Shown: piece after piece, positions 45,255 through 54,073 of the stretch
Numbering within the stretch: position 1 is the stretch's first letter
Layout of the letters: each line of letters starts with the position of its first letter
Assembly: GCF_900177645.1 (NCBI RefSeq)
Contig: NZ_FXAO01000006.1
Location: 310,001-374,000 of the forward strand
Length of the DNA: 64,000 bases
From: Arenibacter troitsensis
GTDB lineage: Bacteria; Bacteroidota; Bacteroidia; Flavobacteriales; Flavobacteriaceae
Reading direction: 5' to 3'
Translations under genes and position numbers: made by a program
The notes under the pieces: generated by a model
Database searches by the model: none
The model's input: only the letters and a program-made list of their open reading frames with translations
Told to the model about the DNA's origin: nothing

Positions 45255-46031
45255 CTATCCGTTTAATTTTATATACCCGCCATCAATAGGAAAATCGGTT
45301 CCAGTTATAAAGGAAGCTTCGTCCGAACATAGATAAACTGCCAAATTTGCCACTTCCTCCGGTTTTCCCATTCTTCCAATTGGCTGGGACTTGGATAATT
45401 TTTCGAACATTTCCTCTTCCTTACCGGGATAGTTCTTCTTTATAAATCCGTCCACGAATGGCGTATGGATTCGTGCCGGAGAAATACTATTGCATCGAAT
45501 ACCATTGTCCAAATAATCCTTGGCCACAGAATAAGTCATGGTAAGTACCGCGCCCTTGGACATGGAGTAAGCAAATCTGTCCGAAATACCAACGGAGGAG
45601 GCAATGGAAGCCATATTCAATATGACCCCACCTTTCTCTTTCATCTTGCTGATCACGGCATGCATACAATTATAAACACCTTTAATGTTTACATTATATA
45701 TTCGATCCATATCCTCTTCTGCGGTTCCCTCCAAATTACCAACATGGGCTATCCCCGCATTGTTGACCAAAATATTAATATAACTCTGGGTACCAATAGC
45801 GGAAATAATTTCGGTTACCTGGACATTATTGGAAACATCACAGGCGTGAAACTTGGCCTTGCCCCCCTTAGCTTTTATTTCCCCAACTACGCGTTCTCCA
45901 TTTTCCGCATTAAACTCCAAGATGTGCACATGGGCACCTTGGCCGGCAAAAGCTTTGGAAATGGCTTCACCAATACCACTGGCACCACCGGTAACTACCG
46001 CTGTTTTGTTTTCTAGACTAAAAAGTGACAT
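45255..46031 (-). CDS. SDR, probable 2-keto-3-deoxy-L-fuconate dehydrogenase
   Basis: 258 residues with an intact classical SDR site: VTGGASGIGEA, ILVNNAGIAHVG, NMASIASSVG and YSMSKGAV, so Ser, Tyr and Lys are all present. IRCNSISPARIHTPFVDGFIKKNYPGKEEEM is the substrate loop. It is coupled to the L-fuconate dehydratase gene (43 bp apart), which makes 2-keto-3-deoxy-L-fuconate; oxidation at C4 to the 2,4-diketo acid is the expected next step, using NAD+. Family certain, step inferred from the neighbour. Confidence 0.87.
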   Translation of the reverse strand: MSLFSLENKTAVVTGGASGIGEAISKAFAGQGAHVHILEFNAENGERVVGEIKAKGGKAKFHACDVSNNVQVTEIISAIGTQSYINILVNNAGIAHVGNLEGTAEEDMDRIYNVNIKGVYNCMHAVISKMKEKGGVILNMASIASSVGISDRFAYSMSKGAVLTMTYSVAKDYLDNGIRCNSISPARIHTPFVDGFIKKNYPGKEEEMFEKLSKSQPIGRMGKPEEVANLAVYLCSDEASFITGTDFPIDGGYIKLNG

Positions 46032-46074
46032 ATTATTCTTTAGATTATTATGTTAACTATTATAATTTCCCTAA

Positions 46075-47397
46075 TTATTTGGCCAGTACTTCATCCTTCC
46101 ATATAATGCCATCAGGAAAACTATAGTCCTCCAAAGATTGCTCTTTCATGGTGATGCTATATCCGGACATTGACGGTGGCATATAGGCCCCATTTTTTAT
46201 GACCACAGGGTCATAAAAATGTTCATGTAAATGATCCACATACTCTATTATCCTATTCTCCAAAGAACCACTTATAGCAATATAATCTATCATAGACAGG
46301 TGTTGCACATATTCACAGAGACCAACTCCCCCAGCATGTGGACAAACAGGAATATTGAATTTTGCGGCCATTAAAAGAATGGCCAATATTTCATTTACCC
46401 CACCAACCCTGCAGCTGTCTATCTGACAGATGCCAATGGCATCGGCCTGCATTAATTGTTTAAATACAACCCTGTTCTGACAGTGTTCTCCGGTAGCCAC
46501 TTTTATAGGATGAACGGCCTTTGCTATTTTGGCATGTCCCAAAATATCGTCCGGACTGGTAGGCTCCTCAATCCACCATGGATCAAACTTTTTAAGTTCG
46601 GCCATATTGGCAATGGCCTCATCCACATCCCATTTCTGGTTGGCGTCCATCATTAGTCTTAAATCGGTACCGATCTCTTCGCGGATAATGGCAGCACGCC
46701 TCATATCATCCTTTAAATCCGACCCTACCTTTATTTTCATATGCTTAAAACCAGAGGCCTTGGCTTCCTTGCAAAGTCTCCTCATCTTATCATCCGAATA
46801 ACCAAGCCATCCGGCAGAGGTCGTATATGCAGGATATCCATCCTTTAAAAGTTTATCAATTCGCTCCTGCTTGGAAGCAGCCTTACCCTTCAAAAGCTCC
46901 AATGCTTCTGCAGGGGAGATGGCGTCCGTAATGTAAGTAAAATCTATACAAGAAACCAATTCTTCCGGTGTCATATCTGCCAGTAGTTTCCACAATGGCT
47001 TCTTTTCCACCTTGGCATAAAGATCCCAAACAGCATTTACCACAGCACCCGTAGCCAAATGGATCACACCTTTTTCCGGCCCCAACCAACGCAATTGACT
47101 GTCACCGGTGATCATCTTCCAAAATGCTCCCATATTTGTGGTAAAGCTCTCCAGGGATTTTCCCTTTACCAAAGGCGCCAAGGAATGGATGGCTGCTGCA
47201 CACAATTCATTTCCCCTACCAATGGTAAAAGTTAATCCATGCCCCTCCAACCCCTCGGGATGGCTGGTTTTTAGTATAACATAAGCCGCAGAATAGTCCG
47301 GATCCGGGTTCATGGCATCTGATCCATCCAATGACTTACTAGTAGGAAATCGGACGTCTTTTACCAGAACATCCGTAATTATAATTTTGCTGTTCAT
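46075..47397 (-). CDS. L-fuconate dehydratase (enolase superfamily)
   Basis: 440 residues from MNSKIIITDVLV; the longer frame's 17 extra residues are AT-rich and hydrophobic and lie over the promoter. Catalytic residues match the characterised fuconate dehydratase of Xanthomonas with a constant offset of three: K221/K223 in KIKVGSD, metal ligands D251 (MMDANQKWD), E277 (WIEEP) and E304 (ATGEH), and His354 (CPHAGGVG). It dehydrates L-fuconate to 2-keto-3-deoxy-L-fuconate. First gene of a two-gene unit with the SDR, preceded by a promoter with an A7 element. Confidence 0.93.
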   Translation of the reverse strand: MNSKIIITDVLVKDVRFPTSKSLDGSDAMNPDPDYSAAYVILKTSHPEGLEGHGLTFTIGRGNELCAAAIHSLAPLVKGKSLESFTTNMGAFWKMITGDSQLRWLGPEKGVIHLATGAVVNAVWDLYAKVEKKPLWKLLADMTPEELVSCIDFTYITDAISPAEALELLKGKAASKQERIDKLLKDGYPAYTTSAGWLGYSDDKMRRLCKEAKASGFKHMKIKVGSDLKDDMRRAAIIREEIGTDLRLMMDANQKWDVDEAIANMAELKKFDPWWIEEPTSPDDILGHAKIAKAVHPIKVATGEHCQNRVVFKQLMQADAIGICQIDSCRVGGVNEILAILLMAAKFNIPVCPHAGGVGLCEYVQHLSMIDYIAISGSLENRIIEYVDHLHEHFYDPVVIKNGAYMPPSMSGYSITMKEQSLEDYSFPDGIIWKDEVLAK

Positions 47398-47417
47398 TAT
47401 GTATAATATTAATAAAA

Positions 47418-47448
47418 CAAAACTAACCCCAAACCTTATCTCCAACAA
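47418..47448 (-). promoter_or_regulatory. Promoter of the fuconate dehydratase operon
   Basis: On the minus strand TTG (47448-47446), 20 nt, then a perfect TAGTTTTG (TAnnTTTG) box at 47425-47418; the ATG is 20 bp further. The spacing equals that of the fecI promoter. Confidence 0.65.
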
Positions 47449-47467
47449 CTACATGAAGTACCATTAT

Positions 47468-47482
47468 TGATACTTTTTTTGC
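47468..47482 (-). promoter_or_regulatory. A7 element upstream of fuconate dehydratase promoter
   Basis: GCAAAAAAAGTATCA reads on the minus strand, ending 19 nt before the -33 TTG. Thirteen of its fifteen bases match the element at 48437 in the same orientation and at the same distance from the promoter. Confidence 0.6.
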
Positions 47483-47499
47483 TAGAAATAGAATGATTG

Positions 47500-48366
47500 T
47501 CAATTTTGAGTATGAAGTTTAATATAGTCGGAAGGAGACATTCCTGTAATGGATTTAAAATGTCGGTTGAAATTGGAAATGTTGTTGAACCCTGATTCAT
47601 AGCATACCGGGGTAATGTTGTTCTTATTCTCTATCAACAATTTACAGGCATACCCAATTCGTATTTCATTCAGATAACGGGTAAAGGTCTTTCTGTGGAT
47701 ACGTTTAAAAAATCTACTAAAAGCAGAAGGATTCATTTTGGCTATCTCGGCCACATCCTTGGAACCGATAGGTTGATTGAAATTTTTAAAGACAAACTCA
47801 TAAATTTCATCCAACCCCTTGTTGTCCGTCTTATTAAAAGAATTTAAAAACCCTGGACTTGACAATAATTGATATTCCTCATGATTTGCCAACCTGTACA
47901 AAATTTCAATAAGCTTTATTGTTTTTTCAAAGGGTTCGTGGCTGTGTAGTTTCTTTACTTTTTCAATGAGCTTAGCATCTATATTAGAAAATTTTATTCC
48001 CTGGCTAGCCCTTTTTATCAATTGCTGTATTGGTTTCATTTCTATGGCATTCAGAAACTCCAGCCCTAAAAAATCTTCTTTAAAATGTATGGCAATGGCC
48101 TCCGAAATCAAGCCAGAATCGGCCTCAAAATAAATCTCGTCATTCAGCCACATATGAGGCAGGTTCTTACCGATCAAAACAAGATCGCCCTCGGAGAACT
48201 TCTCAATTCCATCCCCAATAAATCGGGTCCCGGTACTTTGGGCTATGTAAACCAGTTCCAATTCAGGGTGATAATGCCAAATCTTTAAGAAATGTGAATA
48301 ACTATTGTGCGTAACCGTAAAGGAACTGTTCTGTAAACTGGCCCTATTAAGAAGGTGTAATTTCAT
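47500..48366 (-). CDS. AraC-family regulator with N-terminal cupin domain
   Basis: 288 residues from MKLHLLNRAS. N-terminal sugar-binding cupin ~10-90 (IWHYHPELELVYIAQSTGTRFIGD, EGDLVLIGKNLPHMW), linker, then two HTH motifs ~185-285: IGSKDVAEIAKMNPSAFSRFFKRIHRKTFTRYLNEIRIGYACKLL and ITPVCYESGFNNISNFNRHFKSITGMSPSDYIK. It is likely an activator responding to a sugar. It sits exactly between two promoters that carry the same A7 element at the same spacing (fuconate dehydratase and fecI), so those are its probable targets. Confidence 0.93.
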   Translation of the reverse strand: MKLHLLNRASLQNSSFTVTHNSYSHFLKIWHYHPELELVYIAQSTGTRFIGDGIEKFSEGDLVLIGKNLPHMWLNDEIYFEADSGLISEAIAIHFKEDFLGLEFLNAIEMKPIQQLIKRASQGIKFSNIDAKLIEKVKKLHSHEPFEKTIKLIEILYRLANHEEYQLLSSPGFLNSFNKTDNKGLDEIYEFVFKNFNQPIGSKDVAEIAKMNPSAFSRFFKRIHRKTFTRYLNEIRIGYACKLLIENKNNITPVCYESGFNNISNFNRHFKSITGMSPSDYIKLHTQN

Positions 48367-48436
48367 AAAAAACAAATAACTAAAAGCTAAATTGAGATTT
48401 TAAATATACATATTTTTTTATGTCGAATAATAATTA

Positions 48437-48451
48437 GCAAAAAAAGTATTG
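48437..48451 (+). promoter_or_regulatory. A7 element upstream of the fecI promoter
   Basis: GCAAAAAAAGTATTG, 19 nt before the -33 TTG. It is framed by a TTAGCA-N10-TGCTAA inverted repeat (48434-48455). The same 15-mer recurs at 55821, and 13 of 15 bases recur on the minus strand at 47468-47482. Confidence 0.6.
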
Positions 48452-48470
48452 CTAAATGTTCAATTTTTAG

Positions 48471-48501
48471 TTGATATGAAAGAAAATACATCATATTTTC
48501 G
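48471..48501 (+). promoter_or_regulatory. Promoter of the fecI-fecR-susC-susD region
   Basis: TTG at 48471-48473, 20 nt, then TATTTTCG at 48494-48501, one base off TAnnTTTG. The fecI ATG is 88 bp downstream. Confidence 0.55.
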
Positions 48502-48588
48502 AATGTTATCTTTAGTAGATTATTTTTTCTAGCAGATAACCTACTTTACATTATCCTAAAAAAATCAAATCATTTAATTGCTCGCGAA

Positions 48589-49179
48589 ATGTCCGGACAA
48601 CCCTTAGACCAATTGATCGCTTCCTTGATAAAAGGAAATAGGGCGGCATTTAGGACCATATTTGAGTTGTATGAAAAAAGGTTATACTATTTTGTACATT
48701 CCATAACCAAATCGGATTATGCCTCTGAGGAGATACTACAAGAGGTATTTATTAAGATTTGGACAAAAAAAGAAACCATAGATGTAAGCCAATCTTTTGA
48801 TGCCTTTATTTTTACTATTGCCAAAAATTCAACATACAACTACTTAAGGAGTATTGCCAGCCAAAATTCCTTAAAAAAAGAATACTATAAAAATATTAGC
48901 TCATTAAACGAGGAAACGGAAAATAGTATTCTCCTTGCCGAATATGAGGATTTGGTAAACGATATCCTCGAAAATATTCCCACTCAGAAACGCAGCATCT
49001 TCATTTTGTCCAGACAACAGGGAAAAAGCAATGAGGAAATAGCCGATCTTTTGGGAATAACACAAAAAACAGTGAAAAACCATCTCTGGAAAACCCTTCA
49101 AATTATCAGGACAGAATTAAAACCATATATGGCGGACACCATATATTTTTTTCTAACAAGCCTAATGTTTACGATTTAA
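48589..49179 (+). CDS. ECF sigma factor, FecI-like
   Basis: 196 residues. Region 2 near 15-85 (FRTIFELYEKRLYYFVHSITKSDYASEEILQEVFIKIWTKKETI, with the -10 binding helix) and region 4 near 125-175 (RSIFILSRQQGKSNEEIADLLGITQKTVKNHLWKTLQIIR). It is followed by fecR and a SusC with an STN domain, the standard cell-surface signalling set: the SusC senses glycan outside, FecR relays, and this sigma factor directs susC/susD transcription. Confidence 0.93.
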   Translation: MSGQPLDQLIASLIKGNRAAFRTIFELYEKRLYYFVHSITKSDYASEEILQEVFIKIWTKKETIDVSQSFDAFIFTIAKNSTYNYLRSIASQNSLKKEYYKNISSLNEETENSILLAEYEDLVNDILENIPTQKRSIFILSRQQGKSNEEIADLLGITQKTVKNHLWKTLQIIRTELKPYMADTIYFFLTSLMFTI

Positions 49180-49279
49180 ATTATCTATTTCGCAAAAAAT
49201 GATGTCCTAATTTGGGACTTTTGCATTTATGATGTGTATTACTTATACAACCCATAATGGGGCCAATAAAATACAGTAA

Positions 49280-50527
49280 ATGCAAAACGCGAACAAATTG
49301 GATAAGCTCTTCCAAAAATTGGTGGACAATACCATTTCCGAAAAGGAACTGGATCGTCTAATGGAGCTTATTAATAGTTCCGATCCGGATGAGGTTAAAC
49401 ATGGAGTATTGGCCAAGCATTGGGAAAAAGTAAATAAAGGAAACTTGCCCCTTAAGAAAAGAACAAAAGATGATTCTGAAGTCTTATTACAGAAAATACT
49501 CTACAAAATAGAGCACATTGATAAGAAAAAAAAAGGTAGAACATTTTTCCCACACTCCAATGTTCGTTTTTGGTCAGGTATTGCAGCTACCTTTCTGTTG
49601 CTTACCGGCGTTTACTTTTACAACCAAAATACCTTAGTAAATAGTACTGAGCCAATTATCATTGAAAACGATCCAAATTCCGGCGTTATTACCTTGCAAT
49701 TGGAAAATGGTGACATTGAAACCATTTCCGAGACAGGTGAGCGAAAAATAACTACTTCAAGTGGAAATTTAGTTGCCTCTCAACAGGGAAATACGTTACA
49801 GTATATCAGTGCCGAAGCTCAAGACAAATTGGTCTACAACACCCTTAATATCCCGCATGGCCGACAGTTTGACCTTGTTCTGTCCGATGGTACCAAAGTA
49901 AAATTAAATTCGGGAAGCTCCATTAAATATCCCGTCCGTTTCCTAAAGGGACAGGAGAGAAAAGTTTTTTTAAAGGGGGAAGCATACTTTGATGTTACCA
50001 GAGATAGGGCACACCCTTTTATTGTAAATGCCGACGAAATGAACATAAAGGTGCTGGGCACCCAATTTAACCTATCATTCTATCCCGAAGATGAGGATAT
50101 CAGTACCGTCCTGGTGGAAGGTGCCGTGGTCCTGTACAAGGACGGGGCAGACATAAGTACAAATACTTCATCACAACTGGCGCCCGGACAAAGGGCGGAA
50201 TGGAACAAGGTGAACAATACGATGACCATTAAGGAAGTGGACACCAACATTTTTACGGCTTGGAAAGACGGGTATCTTTTGTTTAAGGCCTCCCCTTTCC
50301 ATAGCATTAGATCCAAACTGGAACGTCATTTCAACATTAGCATAGAAGATAGAAGCGGGAAATTGCAAGATCAGATATACACGGCAACATTTAGAAATGA
50401 GACTATAGAAGAAATCTTGGAAGCCTTTAAGGAAGACACTCACTTTGAGTATATACGCGAGGGTTCCAAAATTGTTATACTCGATACTAATATTAACTTA
50501 AAGAAAATGCCAATGAAAACTAATTGA
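49280..50527 (+). CDS. FecR-type anti-sigma factor
   Basis: 415 residues: a cytoplasmic N-terminal sigma-binding part (~1-90), one membrane helix FWSGIAATFLLLTGVYFYN at ~94-112, a periplasmic FecR domain (~170-300, with RQFDLVLSDGTKVKLNSGSSIKYP, GEAYFDVTRDRAHPFIVNA, TQFNLSFYPEDEDISTVLVEG) and a C-terminal DUF4974 domain (ASPFHSIRSKLERHFNISIE). It should hold or activate the upstream sigma factor depending on contact with the SusC STN domain. 100 bp separate it from fecI. Confidence 0.93.
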   Translation: MQNANKLDKLFQKLVDNTISEKELDRLMELINSSDPDEVKHGVLAKHWEKVNKGNLPLKKRTKDDSEVLLQKILYKIEHIDKKKKGRTFFPHSNVRFWSGIAATFLLLTGVYFYNQNTLVNSTEPIIIENDPNSGVITLQLENGDIETISETGERKITTSSGNLVASQQGNTLQYISAEAQDKLVYNTLNIPHGRQFDLVLSDGTKVKLNSGSSIKYPVRFLKGQERKVFLKGEAYFDVTRDRAHPFIVNADEMNIKVLGTQFNLSFYPEDEDISTVLVEGAVVLYKDGADISTNTSSQLAPGQRAEWNKVNNTMTIKEVDTNIFTAWKDGYLLFKASPFHSIRSKLERHFNISIEDRSGKLQDQIYTATFRNETIEEILEAFKEDTHFEYIREGSKIVILDTNINLKKMPMKTN

Positions 50528-50544
50528 AAACATGAGCACTAGAC

Positions 50545-50606
50545 ATATCACTTTTACAAAAAAACCGGAAAATGTTGGCGCATTTCCCGGCATAAGAAAG
50601 TGATAT
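50545..50606 (+). promoter_or_regulatory. Large nested hairpin in the fecR-susC gap
   Basis: ATATCACTTT (50545) pairs with AAAGTGATAT (50597), 10 bp exact, and inside it CCGGAAAATG pairs with CATTTCCCGG at 9 of 10, around TTGGCG. It may be an RNA switch or processing site in the susC leader, or a terminator of the fecR message; there is no T-run directly after it. Confidence 0.6.
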
Positions 50607-50646
50607 AAACAAACTAAATGTTTAATCACCAAACCTTTACAAAAGT

Positions 50647-53600
50647 ATGAAAAAATTAAATTTAGTAGGGCCTTTCCATTCGCATTGGCTGGGCAAACAT
50701 CAATTAAAGATGAAACTAACGACCTTATTGCTTATAGTTTCTCTATTTAAAATTCAGGCCAACACCTATGGACAGAATACAAAAATCACTTTAAACCTAA
50801 GTAACGTAAGCGTTCAACAGGTTTTTGAGGAAATAGAATCCCAGTCGGATTTTAGGTTTCTGTACAACCATAAAAAGGTGAATTTAAAGAGAACTGTTTC
50901 CGTAAATGTGAAAAAAGAACCTATTTCAAATATCTTGGACAGGATATTTGAGGCAACGGATGTCTATTTTACCGTTAAGAACAAGCAGATCATATTAAAA
51001 ACGGGTAAGCCGGACAATTCCGTTGTCCCAGTAGAAATTACCATAGACCAACATACCGTAAGCGGAACTATTTCGGATGCGGACGGCAATCCCTTACCTG
51101 GGGCGAACATTGTGGAAAAAGGAACCACTAATGGGGTTACCGCTGATTTTGACGGTAACTTTACCCTAGATGTAGTCAATGAAAACGCTACTTTGGTTAT
51201 AAGCTATATTGGATTTGCGTCAAAAGAAGTAGCTCTAAATGGACAAACCTCCATATCCGTTAGTTTGGAAGAAAGTGCTGCAGGTTTGGACGAGGTAGTA
51301 TTGATCGGGTATGGTACACAGAAAAAAAGTGACCTTACCGGTGCTGTGGGCTCCATTAAGTCCGAAGAATTGGCGGAAAGACCGGCGGCTTCCTTGAACC
51401 AGGCCATGGCCGGTAAGGTAGCGGGTGTAAACATAACTTCAGGTTCTGGACGACCAGGAGGAAGAACCGTGGTAAGAATCCGTGGTAATACCTCGGTAAG
51501 TATCGCCAATACACCACTCTATGTAATAGACGGTGTAATCTTGAATGCGGCCAATTTACCTAACGGTAGTACCCCGATAGATTACCTGAACCCAAATGAC
51601 ATCCAATCCATTGAAGTTTTAAAAGATGCTTCTGCAACGGCCATTTATGGTGCCAGAGGCGCCAATGGTGTAATTCTTGTGTCTACCAAAAAAGGAACTA
51701 CTACCGGAGAAACCCGTCTTAATTATGATGTGGATTTCAGTATAGGAACCTTGCCCAAAAAACTTGATCTTTTAAACTCTGAAGAGTTTCTTCGTGTTGA
51801 GGAAATCGCATACGCCAATGCTGAAAAATTTGACCCGGAAGGCTGGGCAGGTGGAAGATATACCGACCCAAGATTAAAGAGAACCGACCCAAGACTTTTT
51901 GATGCCAACGGCAACCCACTTTATGATACCGATTGGCAGGATGAAGCTATTAGGGACGCTATTACCCAAAATCACCAACTTTCTTTTACAGGTGGTAACC
52001 AAAAATCCAATTTCGGCCTATTTATGGGCTTCAGGGATGAAGAGGGATTGATAGTAGAATCTTGGTTAAAGCGTTATTCAGGTAGATTCACTTTGGATAC
52101 CGAGGTCAACGACTGGTTAAAAGTTGGAGGAAGCCTAAGCTACAACGACCAAAACGAAAAGCAAATAGACCAACTTGGAGGTGGTGGTATCACTACAATG
52201 CGCCAAGTATATGAGGCCCTACCCATTATACCCGTACGTTATGTGGATGGCACCTGGGGATCCAACATACACTATCCAGGAATGGAAGGTGGCGGCAGTC
52301 CAGTGGCGGTTGCGAACGACCGTAGATATTTTCTCAAGACCCAAACCGTATTGGGTAGTTTCTACGGAAATATTGAATTCAATAAAAACCTGATATTACG
52401 CACTACAGTAGGAACCAATATCATTAACCAAAGAAATGATTATTACGGAGGCAAGGACCTAAGATACATTGCCATGCCCGATGGTGCCGCAAGTGTCTCA
52501 AACTCACGTTATAATTCTTGGCAATTTGAAAACTATTTAACCTATACTAAGGATTTTGACAGCAATAATTCCTTAACGGCTATGGCAGGGCTTTCCTGGC
52601 AACATGTTGATCAGTTTAGTGCAACAGCATCGACCCGAGGGTTTGCCGATGACTTTTATGGCTTTAACAACCTTGGTGCAGGTTCCAACCCACAAACGCC
52701 AAGTTCTAGCAAAACTGCTTACGGGCTAAACTCTTATTTTGGACGTGTCAACTATAACTATATGAACAAATATTTGTTGACACTAACCGGCAGGGCTGAC
52801 GGTTCGTCAAAATTTGGACCGGAAAACCAGTTTGCCTTTTTCCCATCAGCCGCATTGGCCTGGAGGGCTTCCGAAGAAGATTTTCTTTCGGAAAACGAGA
52901 CCATTTCCAATCTTAAAATTAGAGCTAGTTATGGGGCAACGGGTAACTCTGAATTACCAGCGTACCAAGCATTGGCCGGCTTGTCCAATGGTTCGGTCAT
53001 TTTTAATGGCGCCAGATCCGCCTATACTGTCCCAGGTCGTATGGCCAATCCAGATTTAAAATGGGAAAAAACGGAACAGGTAGATGCCGGGGTTGAATTG
53101 GGTCTATTTAATAATCGTATAGGGTTGGAGCTTGATGTTTACCGAAAGTTGACTTCCGATATGCTTCTTAATGCTCCGGTTCCCTCCTCAAGTGGTTTTA
53201 CCAATGTATTTAGAAACGTTGGAAGTTTGGAAAACAAGGGTATCGAAATTAATTTGAACACTGTCAATTTTGATAATGAACTTTTTGGATGGAGCAGTAA
53301 CTTCAATATTTCCATCAATAAAAACGAAGTAAAAGCCCTTTCAGGTGGTTCCGATATTTTCTTAGGTTCTACCTTGATCCGTGTTGGAGAACCTGTAGGT
53401 ACTTTCTTTGGATATATTGATGAGGGAACATGGAACACCGATGAAGCTGCCCAGGCAGCTATCTATGACAGATTGCCCGGAGATATAAAATACCGTGATC
53501 TTAACAATGATGGGGCCATTAATAGTGATGACCGTGCCATCATAGGGAAAGGTATTGCCGATGGTTTTGGGACTTTTTCAAACACCTTTAGATATGGTAA

Positions 53601-54054
53601 TCTTGAGCTACTGGTAGACCTGCAATTTCAATATGGCAACAGTGTAATGTACCGTGATGAACACTCCGCTGAAGACCGTCAGACCATTGCCAATAGCTTC
53701 GCGACCGTGTTAAATGCGTGGACTCCGGATAATCAGGATACCGATATTGCCCAAATAAGACCAATTGCTGCTGGTTATGATACCAATAACGATTCTGGGA
53801 AATTAAAGGATGCTTCCTTTTTAAGAGGTAGAAACTTAATGCTTTCCTATGTCTTCAAGCCTGAATTGGTAGAGCGGTTACACTTAAATCGACTTAGGGT
53901 GTACACCTCGGTACAGAACTTTTTTGTAGCAACCAAATATCCAGGGTATGACCCTGAAAGTTCTAATGGTGGTGGAGCTTTCGATCAAGGATTCTCCCTT
54001 TACGATTATCCGAGGCCTCGAACCTTTATGCTAGGATTAAATGTTGGACTATAA
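50647..54054 (+). CDS. susC: SusC/RagA-type TonB-dependent outer-membrane transporter with STN domain
   Basis: 1135 residues. Signal peptide (from residue ~22, LTTLLLIVSLFKIQANTYGQ); STN signalling domain ~47-117 (ITLNLSNVSVQQVFEEIESQSDFRF); carboxypeptidase-D-like beta-sandwich ~135-207 (VSGTISDADGNPLPGANIVEKGTTNG); TonB box DEVVLIGYGT; plug (GSIKSEELAERPAASLNQAMAGKVAGV, VLKDASATAIYGARGANGVILVSTKKG); then the 22-strand barrel, ending PRTFMLGLNVGL. It imports oligosaccharides bound by SusD. The STN domain means it also signals to FecR. The susD start follows 19 bp after its stop. Confidence 0.96.
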   Translation: MKKLNLVGPFHSHWLGKHQLKMKLTTLLLIVSLFKIQANTYGQNTKITLNLSNVSVQQVFEEIESQSDFRFLYNHKKVNLKRTVSVNVKKEPISNILDRIFEATDVYFTVKNKQIILKTGKPDNSVVPVEITIDQHTVSGTISDADGNPLPGANIVEKGTTNGVTADFDGNFTLDVVNENATLVISYIGFASKEVALNGQTSISVSLEESAAGLDEVVLIGYGTQKKSDLTGAVGSIKSEELAERPAASLNQAMAGKVAGVNITSGSGRPGGRTVVRIRGNTSVSIANTPLYVIDGVILNAANLPNGSTPIDYLNPNDIQSIEVLKDASATAIYGARGANGVILVSTKKGTTTGETRLNYDVDFSIGTLPKKLDLLNSEEFLRVEEIAYANAEKFDPEGWAGGRYTDPRLKRTDPRLFDANGNPLYDTDWQDEAIRDAITQNHQLSFTGGNQKSNFGLFMGFRDEEGLIVESWLKRYSGRFTLDTEVNDWLKVGGSLSYNDQNEKQIDQLGGGGITTMRQVYEALPIIPVRYVDGTWGSNIHYPGMEGGGSPVAVANDRRYFLKTQTVLGSFYGNIEFNKNLILRTTVGTNIINQRNDYYGGKDLRYIAMPDGAASVSNSRYNSWQFENYLTYTKDFDSNNSLTAMAGLSWQHVDQFSATASTRGFADDFYGFNNLGAGSNPQTPSSSKTAYGLNSYFGRVNYNYMNKYLLTLTGRADGSSKFGPENQFAFFPSAALAWRASEEDFLSENETISNLKIRASYGATGNSELPAYQALAGLSNGSVIFNGARSAYTVPGRMANPDLKWEKTEQVDAGVELGLFNNRIGLELDVYRKLTSDMLLNAPVPSSSGFTNVFRNVGSLENKGIEINLNTVNFDNELFGWSSNFNISINKNEVKALSGGSDIFLGSTLIRVGEPVGTFFGYIDEGTWNTDEAAQAAIYDRLPGDIKYRDLNNDGAINSDDRAIIGKGIADGFGTFSNTFRYGNLELLVDLQFQYGNSVMYRDEHSAEDRQTIANSFATVLNAWTPDNQDTDIAQIRPIAAGYDTNNDSGKLKDASFLRGRNLMLSYVFKPELVERLHLNRLRVYTSVQNFFVATKYPGYDPESSNGGGAFDQGFSLYDYPRPRTFMLGLNVGL

Positions 54055-54073
54055 CCATATAAAAGATAAAAAA

